Shown here piece after piece: positions 51,391 through 59,165 of a stretch of DNA of 59,240 nucleotides. The translations under genes and the position numbers were made by a program. The stretch is from DYGX01 sp035325905. Its GTDB lineage: Bacteria; Chloroflexota; Anaerolineae; Aggregatilineales; Aggregatilineaceae. The stretch lies in the NCBI GenBank assembly GCA_035325905.1, contig DAOKYY010000014.1, positions 1 through 59,240 on the forward strand. Reading direction: 5' to 3'. Below the pieces are notes generated by a model. The model was not told the origin of the DNA. It made no database searches and worked only from the letters and a program-made list of their open reading frames with translations. Within the stretch, counting starts at the first letter, position 1, and the number at the start of each line of letters is the position of its first letter.

Positions 51391-51505
51391 GGTCTGAACC
51401 GGCGTTGCGCTGGCGTGCGGGATGGGGTCCAGACGCCCTTCACGCGCCAACCCGCAAGTTTACCGAATCTGCGGCGAACGGCCAGTGACCCGAATCTGCG
51501 GCGGC

Positions 51506-51535
51506 TTGACGCTTCTTCCGCCGACCTGCTACACT
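51506..51535 (+). promoter_or_regulatory. Promoter of the glycosyltransferase operon
   Basis: TTGACG (51506-51511), 18-base spacer, TACACT (51530-51535). The start codon is 30 bases further on. Confidence 0.65.
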
Positions 51536-51565
51536 GTCGGGCACATTCGACGAGGAAGCGTGCCT

Positions 51566-52873
51566 ATGCCCAAGCCTCACGTGCTGATGCTGACGCCGTA
51601 TGTGCCCTACCCGCCGACCAGCGGCGGGCGCAGCCGCACGTACAACCTGGTCCGGCATCTCAGCGAGCATTATACGATCACGCTGGTGTGCTTTGCACGG
51701 CCTGAGGAAATGGTGTTCGATCTGGCGCCGCTGGAGGCGTGGTGCGAGCTGGTCGTCGTGCCGCGCGCGCCCAGCCCCAGCACGATGCGCGCCGCGCTGC
51801 TCAGCCTGACCTCGCTGGAGCCGGTGACGGTGCGGCTCTATCACACGCCCGCGATGGAAGCGACGGTCGCGCGGCTGCTCGCCGAGCGGGAGATCGACCT
51901 GATCCACGTCGAGTCGTTCTATATGCTGCCCAACCTGCCGGCCCAGCCAGAGGTGCCGGTGCTGCTTTCGGAGCCGGCCATCGAATACGTCGCCTGGGGG
52001 CGCCACGCCCGCGTGGCCCAGCCGTGGTACACGCGCCCCGGCGTCGCGCTTGAGGCGCTGAAAATGCGCCTGTGGGAGCCGCGCGCCTGGTCCGAGGCGA
52101 CGGTCGTCGGCACGATGTCCGGCGTGGACGCGGCGACCATTCACCGCGCGACGCCGGGCGTGCCGACCGTGCCCGCGCCCAACGGCGTGGACGTGCACTA
52201 CTTCACGCCGGACGAATCTATCCCCCGCGACCCGCTGACGGCGGTCTACCTCGGCGATTACAAGTATTTCCCGAACGCCGACGCGGTGCTGTACTTCGCG
52301 CAGGAGATTCTGCCGCGCGTGCGCCGCCGCCAGCCGGAGTTTCAGTTCACCGTGATCGGCAAGGACCCGACGCCGGAGATGCGCGCGCTGCACGACGACC
52401 CGGCGTCAGGGGTCACGCTGACCGGGCTGGTGGACGACACGCGGCCCTATTTGCAGCGCGCCACGATGTTCGTTTGCCCGCTCCGCAGCGGCAGCGGCAC
52501 CCGCTTCAAGCTGATGGAGGCCCTGGCGTGCGGCTGCCCGGTGATCAGCACCACGATTGGGGCCGAGGGGCTGGACGCGGTCGAGGGCGAGCATATGCTG
52601 CTGCGCGACACGCCGCAAGCGTTCGCGGACGCGATCCTGGCGCTGATCGACGACCCGGCGCGCGCGGCGGCCATCGGGCGCGCCGGGCGCGAGTGGGTGG
52701 TCGCCAACCACGCCTGGACGCGCAGCGCCGCCTTGCTGCGCGCCGCCTATGAGAAGCTGATCGGCCACGAAGACCCCACCCTCCGCCGCACCAAGCAGGA
52801 AGCGAGCGCCGAGCGCGATCCAGCTACCGCGCCCGCCGCGCCCGGCAGCGAGCAGGAGCAGCGCACGCCATGA
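51566..52873 (+). CDS. GT4-type glycosyltransferase (GT-B fold)
   Basis: 435 aa. The N-terminal half opens with LMLTPYVPYPPTSGGRSRTYNL, a standard GT4 acceptor-side start. The C-terminal half has YLGDYKYFPNADAVLYF, FTVIGKDP and the donor-binding ...CPLRSGSGTRFKLMEALACG.PVI (E of the EX7E region). It transfers sugar from an NDP-sugar to a surface glycan or lipid; specificity is unknown. ATG 51566 follows GAGGAA. The C-terminal ~40 residues are Ala/Pro/Glu-rich and disordered. It overlaps the SUKH gene by 4 bases. Confidence 0.92.
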   Translation: MPKPHVLMLTPYVPYPPTSGGRSRTYNLVRHLSEHYTITLVCFARPEEMVFDLAPLEAWCELVVVPRAPSPSTMRAALLSLTSLEPVTVRLYHTPAMEATVARLLAEREIDLIHVESFYMLPNLPAQPEVPVLLSEPAIEYVAWGRHARVAQPWYTRPGVALEALKMRLWEPRAWSEATVVGTMSGVDAATIHRATPGVPTVPAPNGVDVHYFTPDESIPRDPLTAVYLGDYKYFPNADAVLYFAQEILPRVRRRQPEFQFTVIGKDPTPEMRALHDDPASGVTLTGLVDDTRPYLQRATMFVCPLRSGSGTRFKLMEALACGCPVISTTIGAEGLDAVEGEHMLLRDTPQAFADAILALIDDPARAAAIGRAGREWVVANHAWTRSAALLRAAYEKLIGHEDPTLRRTKQEASAERDPATAPAAPGSEQEQRTP

Positions 52874-53496
52874 CCGATCCGGCCCGCGCCGCCGCGCCGC
52901 TCGACGCGCTGGTCCAGCTTCTCGTCGAGCAAGGGATCGCCGCGCCCGCCACGATCCGGGGCTGCTCCGAGGACGAGCTACGCGCGCTGGAAGCGCATCA
53001 CGGGCGCCCGCTGCCGCGCGCCTATCGCGAGTTTCTGCGGGTGATGGGCCATGAGATGGGCGAGCTATTCGCCGAGAGCGAGATCCGCTGCGGGCCGCAC
53101 CTGCTCACGCTGCGCGCCGACGCCGAGGCGATGCTGCGCGCTGGCGGCGTCCAGACGCCGCTGCCGGACAGCGCGATTGTTTTCGCGGGGCATGGTCCCG
53201 ACGCGTTCGACTTTTTCCTCAGCGGCGAGAGCGACGATCCGCCCGTCTACCAGTACCTGGCCGGGAGCGCGTCGTGGCAGCGGATCGCCCCCAGTTTCAC
53301 CGGCTACCTGAAAAGCGCCGTCGCCGATCACCTCGCGATTGTGCACGGCTGGGCGTCGGAAGAAGCGGTCGCGGCGCGGGCTGCCGCCGAGCCAGGCAGC
53401 AGCGCCGTGTTCTGGACGCTGCTGGTTCTGCTGATCGCGCTGTTTTTCGCCATCGCGATCTTCGGCGACCAGATCGGCCGCGCGCTGTTTGACTGA
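52870..53496 (+). CDS. SMI1/KNR4 (SUKH)-type protein with C-terminal membrane helix
   Basis: 208 aa. Residues ~30-160 carry the SUKH pattern: ELRALEAHHGRPLPRAYREFLRVMG (key residues E, LP, Y, FL) and later FAGHGPDAFDFFL. A TM helix (~177-200, FWTLLVLLIALFFAIAIF) ends the protein, so the SUKH domain faces the cytoplasm. SUKH proteins are often immunity factors against toxins or adaptor proteins. No toxin gene is near; coupling (ATGA) to a glycosyltransferase is notable. Confidence 0.8.
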   Translation: MTDPARAAAPLDALVQLLVEQGIAAPATIRGCSEDELRALEAHHGRPLPRAYREFLRVMGHEMGELFAESEIRCGPHLLTLRADAEAMLRAGGVQTPLPDSAIVFAGHGPDAFDFFLSGESDDPPVYQYLAGSASWQRIAPSFTGYLKSAVADHLAIVHGWASEEAVAARAAAEPGSSAVFWTLLVLLIALFFAIAIFGDQIGRALFD

Positions 53497-53757
53497 CGCG
53501 TTTTCTATTTCACAAATAATTCACGCAAATAACGCGCGAATCCGCGTAAGATTCGTTTGATCCAGACGGTTTAGCAGGCAAGCCGGTTCAATCGGACCGG
53601 ATGTGTGGGGTATCGATAGTTCAAGCGGGTTTAGAGGTTGGCGCTCGGCGGCGCGCACGGGCGCCCGCGCCAACCGCCTGGGTGGTTTTGTAACCAGCCT
53701 GCGCAATCGCGGTCGCTTCGGCGGCCCGATTGTGTTTATACGGCCAGGCGCACCGGC
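53497..53757. other. Intergenic gap between convergent genes
   Basis: A 261-base gap, AT-rich at 53500-53600. A hairpin, GGTTGGCGC (53636-53644) with GCGCCAACC further on (~53671-53679), could act as terminator. Nothing else recognisable. Confidence 0.4.
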
Positions 53758-54306
53758 TCAGGCGCGGGGCAGATGGCGCCGGATCGCGCTCAGCAGCGCG
53801 GGGTAGTCGCGGTGGCTGTGCGTCGCGACGCCAAACGCGCGCCGCGCGCCCAGCCCGGCCATCAGGCCGACGACCGCGTACACTGGCGGCAGCGCGCCCG
53901 CGACCGTGATCAGATGCCCGTCTCGCGCGCGGTCCCAGCGCGTGCGCTTGCCGCGCTGGATGAGCGTGTGATCGTGCAGACCAGCTACCGCGCCCCACGG
54001 CACCCAGCTTGCGCGCCAGATCAGCGGTTTGAGCCACAGCCCCCGCTCGTAAACAGTGACCTGCGGGTGCAGCACGCTCAGCAGCAGGAGCGGCGCGGCC
54101 AGCGCCCCGAGGAAGACCGCCGCCAGCGGCAGCAGCGGCAGCCGGTAGCCGATCGCCAGCGCCAGCAGGCCCGCCACACCGGCCGCGATCCCCAGCAGAC
54201 CGGCGGCGACCAGCCAGCCGGTGACGCGGCGCAGCCCCGGCTGTGGGTGCGGGTGGTCCGACAGCCGCGCGCCGGTGTCAGAGGAGGGTTCGGGCGGGTG
54301 AGTCAC
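53758..54306 (-). CDS. Small membrane protein with PH-like cytoplasmic domain
   Basis: 182 aa. Two TM helices (~28-75) with GLLGIAAGVAGLLALAIGY and LLPLAAVFLGALAAPLLLL are followed by a ~100-residue beta-rich part (VTVYERGLWLK, SWVPWGAVAGLHDH) of the type seen in bacterial PH-like membrane proteins. Function unknown. GTG 54306 has AGGAA 7 bases before; the frame open to 54987 is antisense to the next gene and not used. Confidence 0.75.
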   Translation of the reverse strand: MTHPPEPSSDTGARLSDHPHPQPGLRRVTGWLVAAGLLGIAAGVAGLLALAIGYRLPLLPLAAVFLGALAAPLLLLSVLHPQVTVYERGLWLKPLIWRASWVPWGAVAGLHDHTLIQRGKRTRWDRARDGHLITVAGALPPVYAVVGLMAGLGARRAFGVATHSHRDYPALLSAIRRHLPRA

Positions 54307-54364
54307 GTCTGGCTTCCTGTCGTTACACGCTCTCGCTGTTATTCGCCGTGCGCTGCGGCGTTTC

Positions 54365-54396
54365 GCTGCTTTTCGCCGCCCATTATACGCTATACT
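54365..54396 (+). promoter_or_regulatory. GCTGCTTTTCGC motif with downstream TATACT
   Basis: GCTGCTTTTCGC (54365-54376) is the third copy of the word seen at 82-93 (complement) and 42423-42434. Two possible -10 boxes follow: TATACG (54384) and TATACT (54391-54396). Likely promoter of the RNA-methyltransferase-like gene. Confidence 0.5.
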
Positions 54397-54432
54397 TGCC
54401 CCACTGACCGGCCGAGCGCGCAAGGAGACGCC

Positions 54433-55671
54433 GTGACTCGCGACGAGACGATCGAGATCAGGCTGGAAGGCATGGTGCACGGCGGCAATGCGCTGGGCCA
54501 CCACCAGGGCCGCCCGGTGTTTGTGCCGTATGCCATCCCTGGCGAGCGCATCCGCGCCCGGATCACGGACGACCGGGGGCGCTACGCCTTCGCGCAGGGC
54601 GTGACGCTGCTGGAGCCGTCGCCGGTGCGGGTGCGGCCAGTCTGCCCGCATTTCGGGCCGGGGCGCTGCGGCGGGTGCGCCTTCCAGCATATCGCCTACG
54701 AGGCGCAGCCGGGCTTCAAGCGCGACGTGGTGATCGACCAGTTGCAGCGCGTGGGCGGCTTCCGCAACCCGATTGTGCTGCCAACCATCCCCAGCCCGGA
54801 CGCCTGGGCTTACCGCAGCCACACGACGTTTCAGGTGGACGGCGAGGGGCGGCTGTGCTATCCCGGCACGGACGGGCGGACGCTGATCCCGATCGAGGAA
54901 TGCCACATCATCCGGCCGGAGCTGGTCGCGCTGTTCGAGGAGCTGGCGCTCGAAGGCATCGAGCAGCTGGAGCGCGTGCGCCTGCAAACCGGCTCGGACG
55001 GCGCGCCGATGGTGATCTTGAGCACAAAAGACGACGAGGCGCCGGAGCTAGAAGTCGATCTGCCGGTGTCGATCAACTTTCTGCTGAGCGATAACGAGCC
55101 GGTCAACCTGATCGGCGCCAGCCACGTCGTCTATACGGTGCGCGGGCGGCGGTTCCGCGTGACGGCGGGCGCGTTCTTCCACCCGAACCTCCCGCAAACC
55201 GAGCGCCTGGTCGACCTTGCGCTGGAGCGGCTGAGCCTGTCCGGCGGCGAGACGGTGCTCGACCTGTACGCGGGGGTCGGCACCTTCACCGCGTTCATCG
55301 CGGAGCGCGCCGCGCTGGTCACGGCCGTCGAGAGCTATCCGCCCGCCGTGACCGACGCCGACGAGAACCTGGCCGACCTGGACAACATCGACCTGATCGA
55401 AGGCAGCGCCGAGGCCGTGCTGCCCGCGCTGGCAGAGTCCTACGACGCGGCGGTGGTCGATCCGCCGCCGTCTGGCCTGGACGGGCGCGCGCTCGACGCG
55501 CTGGCCGCGCTGGGGCCGCGCACGCTGGTCTACATTAGCGCCGACCCCGCCACGCTGGCCCGCGACGCGAAGCGGCTGGCGCAGAAGGGCTACCGGCTGA
55601 TCGAGACGCAGCCGGTCGACATGGCCCCGCAGACGTTCCAGATGCAATGCGTCGCGCACTTCACGCGCTGA
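54433..55671 (+). CDS. TrmA/RlmD-family RNA methyltransferase homologue lacking catalytic Cys
   Basis: 412 aa. A TRAM domain (1-60), 4Fe-4S Cys at 71, 79, 82 and 157 (CPHFGPGRCGGC...ECHII) and the SAM motif LDLYAGVGTF (~277) identify the uracil-C5 methyltransferase family. The nucleophile Cys of VYVSCNPxTLARD is Ala370 (VYISADPATLARD). The general-base Glu near the C-terminus is Gln (FQMQCVAHF). The FxQxN substrate motif reads FFHPN, and DPPR is DPPP. Classical m5U formation therefore seems impossible. GTG 54433 has AAGGAG 6 bases before. The gene is intact, so a new role or RNA-binding is more likely than decay. Confidence 0.88.
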   Translation: MTRDETIEIRLEGMVHGGNALGHHQGRPVFVPYAIPGERIRARITDDRGRYAFAQGVTLLEPSPVRVRPVCPHFGPGRCGGCAFQHIAYEAQPGFKRDVVIDQLQRVGGFRNPIVLPTIPSPDAWAYRSHTTFQVDGEGRLCYPGTDGRTLIPIEECHIIRPELVALFEELALEGIEQLERVRLQTGSDGAPMVILSTKDDEAPELEVDLPVSINFLLSDNEPVNLIGASHVVYTVRGRRFRVTAGAFFHPNLPQTERLVDLALERLSLSGGETVLDLYAGVGTFTAFIAERAALVTAVESYPPAVTDADENLADLDNIDLIEGSAEAVLPALAESYDAAVVDPPPSGLDGRALDALAALGPRTLVYISADPATLARDAKRLAQKGYRLIETQPVDMAPQTFQMQCVAHFTR

Positions 55672-55717
55672 TGGCGCGCCCGGATGCAGGGATAACGACT
55701 TAGACTGAGGAAGGATC

Positions 55718-57220
55718 ATGCCCCGTTTTCACGCCCTCACCTCACTGATCGTGGCAATCGCGCTGGCCGCGCTGCTCGCTCTGCCCGCGCCAGCCTTCGC
55801 GCAAGAGGATTTGAGCCAGACGTACTCGACCGCCGACGGCGGGCTGACCTTCCGGCATCCCGCCGGGTGGGCGGTGGTCGAGCAGTTCGGGACCATCACG
55901 CTCGCTAGCTCGCAGGCCGCGCTCGACGCGCTCAACCGCGCCGCCGCGCTGGAGCCGGGCCAGATGACGGCCGTGATCGTGCCGCCCGCCGGGCTGGCCG
56001 AGCAGCTTGCGCTGATGGGTCTCAGCGCGGCCAGCGGCCCGGAGGCGCTGCTCAGCGACTACGTAACGCTGCTCGGCGCGAGCGCGTCGTTTGCGCCCGC
56101 GCAGGCCGTCGCCGCCGGGGACAAGGTCGCGATCAAGACCAGCGGTATCTGGCTTGGCATGGCGCAGGCGCTGTACGCCGTGCCGCTTGGCGAGGGCGGG
56201 CTGGCGCTGATCGCCGCCGCCGCGCCGGATGAAGCTGCTCTGGCCGCCGCCGAGCCGCCCCTGCTGGCGATCATCGGCTCGTTCAGCGCGCGCCCGCTGG
56301 CTGCGCCGGTCGAGACGGCGAGCGTCGTCTGGCAACAGCAACAGCCCCTGCCCGGCGAGCAAGTGGTCGAAGGCGGCGTAAACGGCTTTCTGGACGTGGT
56401 CGCCGGGCCAGATGACACGCTCTACGTGCTGGACGCGGTCGCAGGCGTGCATATCTACACGCCGGATGGCGCCTATCAGGGCTTGCTGGGCGGAGCAGGC
56501 GCTCCCTTCTACTTCGCGGACATCAGCGCCGGGCCGGATGGCACGCTGTGGGGCGTGGATTACGGCGGGACGGTGATGCAGGTCGGGCCGGACGGCGCGC
56601 CGCGCACCACGTTCTCGGTCACGGACGGCGCCGGAATCGCCGTCAGCTTCAACGTGCAGATCGCGGCGGGGCCGGATGGGAATGTCTACCTGCTGACGAC
56701 CGTGCCGGGCGCGACCGAGATCGAGCAGGTCGGGCAGGTCGTCGTCTTCGACCCGGCGGGGCAGATGCTGCGTCGTTTCGAGATCGGGCGCGCCGACTAC
56801 GCTTACGACGCGACGATCGCCTTCGGGCCGGACGGCGCGCTGTACGCCGTCGAGAGCAGCGGCGAGGGGGGCGTGCGCGTGTTCGACACGCAAGGCGGCC
56901 TGCTGCGCGAGGGGATCGGCGCGGCGGTGCTGTTTGTCGGGCCGGGGTCATTGGCGGTCGCGCCGGATGGCTCGATCTACGTCGGCGCGCCCGCGACCGG
57001 CGCGATCTATCATTTTGCGCCAGACGGCGCGCTGTTGGGGCGCTTCGGCCAGTCGCAGTTCGACCTGTTCGCGCCGGAAGCTGCCGCCCAGTCGTATCCG
57101 CCATTCGAGCCGGGCGTCTTCTTCGAGATTGCCGGGCTGGCGGTGCTCAGCGATGGGGATGTCGTCGCCGCCGACGCCAACCCCAGCTTTGCGCAGCTGG
57201 TGCGCGTCAGCTTCGACTGA
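55718..57220 (+). CDS. Secreted protein: PsbP-like domain plus NHL/SMP-30-type beta-propeller
   Basis: 500 aa. A signal peptide (LIVAIALAALLALPAPAFAQ) is followed by a ~150-residue PsbP-like domain (GGLTFRHPAGWAVVE, related to the repeats at 13303-14799). From ~205 to 500 come about six propeller blades marked by AxGPDGxLYxxD (DVVAGPDDTLYVLDA, DISAGPDGTLWGVD, QIAAGPDGNVYLL, IAFGPDGALYAVE, LAVAPDGSIYVG). Likely extracellular ligand- or sugar-binding or lactonase-like; no catalytic residues can be assigned. GAGGAAGG precedes ATG. It ends at a perfect hairpin. Confidence 0.87.
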   Translation: MPRFHALTSLIVAIALAALLALPAPAFAQEDLSQTYSTADGGLTFRHPAGWAVVEQFGTITLASSQAALDALNRAAALEPGQMTAVIVPPAGLAEQLALMGLSAASGPEALLSDYVTLLGASASFAPAQAVAAGDKVAIKTSGIWLGMAQALYAVPLGEGGLALIAAAAPDEAALAAAEPPLLAIIGSFSARPLAAPVETASVVWQQQQPLPGEQVVEGGVNGFLDVVAGPDDTLYVLDAVAGVHIYTPDGAYQGLLGGAGAPFYFADISAGPDGTLWGVDYGGTVMQVGPDGAPRTTFSVTDGAGIAVSFNVQIAAGPDGNVYLLTTVPGATEIEQVGQVVVFDPAGQMLRRFEIGRADYAYDATIAFGPDGALYAVESSGEGGVRVFDTQGGLLREGIGAAVLFVGPGSLAVAPDGSIYVGAPATGAIYHFAPDGALLGRFGQSQFDLFAPEAAAQSYPPFEPGVFFEIAGLAVLSDGDVVAADANPSFAQLVRVSFD

Positions 57221-57243
57221 GCGATCGCGCGTCCTTCTATTGA

Positions 57244-57263
57244 GAGCCGCCCGCGGGCGGCTC
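57244..57263. terminator. Perfect hairpin after the propeller gene
   Basis: GAGCCGCC (57244-57251) pairs with GGCGGCTC (57256-57263), 4-nt loop, 24 bases after the stop codon. Weak T content downstream. Confidence 0.65.
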
Positions 57264-57271
57264 GATTCGTG

Positions 57272-57301
57272 ATGACCCTGGCCGCGCGGGCGCGGTATAA
57301 T
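57272..57301 (+). promoter_or_regulatory. Promoter of the inositol-monophosphatase-like gene
   Basis: ATGACC (57272-57277), 18-base spacer, TATAAT (57296-57301). Leader about 60 nt. Confidence 0.6.
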
Positions 57302-57368
57302 GCGCCGCTGTGCCTGTTACCGGAGCCGGTCTCGCCGGAATCTGCACTCCATAAGGATTGACACCCTG

Positions 57369-58220
57369 ATGCTCGCACCAAACATTCCCGACCTGGACCT
57401 GGACGCCGCGCTGGAGCTGGCGGAGGCGATCGCGCGTCAGGCCGGCGCGATTTTGCGCCTGCATTACGAGCGCGTCCGCGAGTCCAGCCACAAAAGCACG
57501 TCGCTCGATCTCGTCACCGCCGCCGACAAGGAAACCGAAGCGTTTATGGTCGGCGCGCTGCAAGCGGCGTTCCCCGGCACGCACATTGTCGGCGAAGAAG
57601 GCGGCGGCTACGGCCCTTCCGCCGAGAGCACGCCGTATCACTGGTATGTGGACCCGCTCGACGGCACGGTGAATTTCGCGCACCGCGTCCCGTTCTTTTC
57701 GGTCAGCATCGCGCTATCTGATGCCGACCTCAACCCGCTGCTCGGCGTGGTGTACGACCCGCTGCGCGACGAGACGTTCAAAGGGATGCGCGGGCGGGGC
57801 GCGACGCTCAACGGGCGGCGGCTGCGCGTCACCGAGGAGCCGTCGCTAGGCAGCGCGATGCTGGTCACTGGCTTCCCGTACGATCGCTGGACCAACCCCG
57901 ACAACAACGCCGATCACTTCGCGCGGTTTCTGCGGCGGGCGCAGGCGATCCGGTGCGTCGGCTCGGCGGCGCTCGATCTGTGCTACGTGGCCTGCGGGCG
58001 CTACGAAGCCTACTGGGAGAGCGGCCCGAACCCCTGGGACGTGCAGGCGGGCCTGCTGTTCGTGGAAGAAGCTGGCGGGCGCGTCTCCGACTACAGCGGC
58101 GCGCGGTCGCTCCGGGCGCTGCAAGGGCATCAGATCGTCGCCAGCAACGGGCGCGTGCACGATCAGATGGTCGCCGTCCTCACGCTGGGCGACGACGCGC
58201 CGCGTCCAAACCCATCCTAA
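57369..58220 (+). CDS. suhB: Inositol monophosphatase family protein
   Basis: 283 aa. The Mg2+-dependent phosphatase motifs are intact: GEEGG (76-80), DPLDGTVNFAH (95-105), and near residue 220 WDVQAGLLFVEEAGG. It hydrolyses inositol phosphates or related sugar phosphates (SuhB/HisN-type); the exact substrate is not set by sequence. ATG 57369 gives the normal N-terminus; AAGGA lies 13 bases upstream. The next gene starts 35 bases after its stop and may be co-transcribed. Confidence 0.93.
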   Translation: MLAPNIPDLDLDAALELAEAIARQAGAILRLHYERVRESSHKSTSLDLVTAADKETEAFMVGALQAAFPGTHIVGEEGGGYGPSAESTPYHWYVDPLDGTVNFAHRVPFFSVSIALSDADLNPLLGVVYDPLRDETFKGMRGRGATLNGRRLRVTEEPSLGSAMLVTGFPYDRWTNPDNNADHFARFLRRAQAIRCVGSAALDLCYVACGRYEAYWESGPNPWDVQAGLLFVEEAGGRVSDYSGARSLRALQGHQIVASNGRVHDQMVAVLTLGDDAPRPNPS

Positions 58221-58255
58221 TCTGTTCACAGCGTGCCGTTTAAGGAGCTTGCGTG

Positions 58256-59107
58256 ATGAAACGTCAGAGTCGTCACATCGCCCGGTTGCCGTTGCTGCTG
58301 CTCGCGGCGGTGATCGCCGTTGCGGTCGCCGCTGGGATCGCGCCCGGCCTGGCCGCCGCGCAGAGCGGCAACCCGATGTCCCAGCCGGTGCAGGTCTTCG
58401 TCCCGGAAGTGATCTCGGTCCGCGACCACGATCCCAGCGCGTATACGCAGGGATTGCTACTCCACGAAGGGCTGTTTTACGAGAGCACGGGGCGGCGCGG
58501 CTTGTCCAGCCTGCGCGCGGTCGATCCTGAGACCGGCGAGGTCGAGCGGATGATCGAAGTGCCGGAAGCGTATTTTGCCGAAGGGCTGGCGCTGGTGGAC
58601 GACCGGCTAATTCAGCTCACATGGCAAGAGAATGTGGCGTTTGTCTATGACCTGGACAGCTTCGAGCAGACCGGCACGTTCGAGTACGAGGGCGAGGGCT
58701 GGGGCCTGTGCTACGACGGCGAGCGGCTGTACATGACCGACGGCACGCCCTTCATCCAGCTGCGCGACCCGGACACCTTCGAGCTGTTCTTCAGCGGCGC
58801 GGTGACGCTCCAGGGCCAGCCGGTCGGCAACCTTAATGAGCTGGAATGCGTGGGCGACTATCTCTACGCCAACGTCTGGAAGACCGATTACATCGTGCAG
58901 ATCGACAAGTCGAACGGGGTGGTTGTCGGCGTAATCGACGCCAGCGGCCTGCTGACCGAGGACGAGCGCGCCGCCTTGCTGCAAAGCGACTCCGACGCGG
59001 TGCTGAACGGGATCGCCTACGACGCCGAGAACGACGTGTTTCTGATCACGGGCAAGCTGTGGCCGAAGGTGTACGAGGTGCGCTTCGTCGAGCAGGAGCA
59101 GGAATAG
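58256..59107 (+). CDS. Secreted glutaminyl-peptide cyclotransferase (glutamine cyclotransferase, QC)
   Basis: 283 aa. A signal peptide (LPLLLLAAVIAVAVAAGIAPGLAAAQS) is followed by a five-bladed propeller-type domain of the plant/bacterial QC family: AYTQGLLLHEGLFYESTG, YFAEGLALVDDRLIQLTW, GWGLCYDGERLYMTDGT, NELECVGDYLYANVW, LNGIAYDAENDVFLITGKLWPKVYEV. These enzymes form N-terminal pyroglutamate on exported proteins. ATG 58256 follows AAGGAG by 8 bases; GTG 58253 is an alternative. A good terminator follows. Confidence 0.93.
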   Translation: MKRQSRHIARLPLLLLAAVIAVAVAAGIAPGLAAAQSGNPMSQPVQVFVPEVISVRDHDPSAYTQGLLLHEGLFYESTGRRGLSSLRAVDPETGEVERMIEVPEAYFAEGLALVDDRLIQLTWQENVAFVYDLDSFEQTGTFEYEGEGWGLCYDGERLYMTDGTPFIQLRDPDTFELFFSGAVTLQGQPVGNLNELECVGDYLYANVWKTDYIVQIDKSNGVVVGVIDASGLLTEDERAALLQSDSDAVLNGIAYDAENDVFLITGKLWPKVYEVRFVEQEQE

Positions 59108-59131
59108 GCCGACAGCGGTTTACCGGAGCAC

Positions 59132-59165
59132 ACGGGCGAGCGGCGCGGTCACTCGCCCGTTTTTT
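59132..59165 (+). terminator. Rho-independent terminator of the QC gene
   Basis: ACGGGCGAG (59132-59140) pairs perfectly with CTCGCCCGT (59152-59160), followed by TTTTTT (59160-59165). The T run lies inside the last codons of the convergent minus-strand gene. Confidence 0.9.

Noticed and set aside
53638..54432. N-terminal extension of the RlmD-like frame
   Set aside because: The open frame runs antisense through the PH-like membrane protein; the GTG at 54433 with AAGGAG gives the proper TRAM N-terminus.
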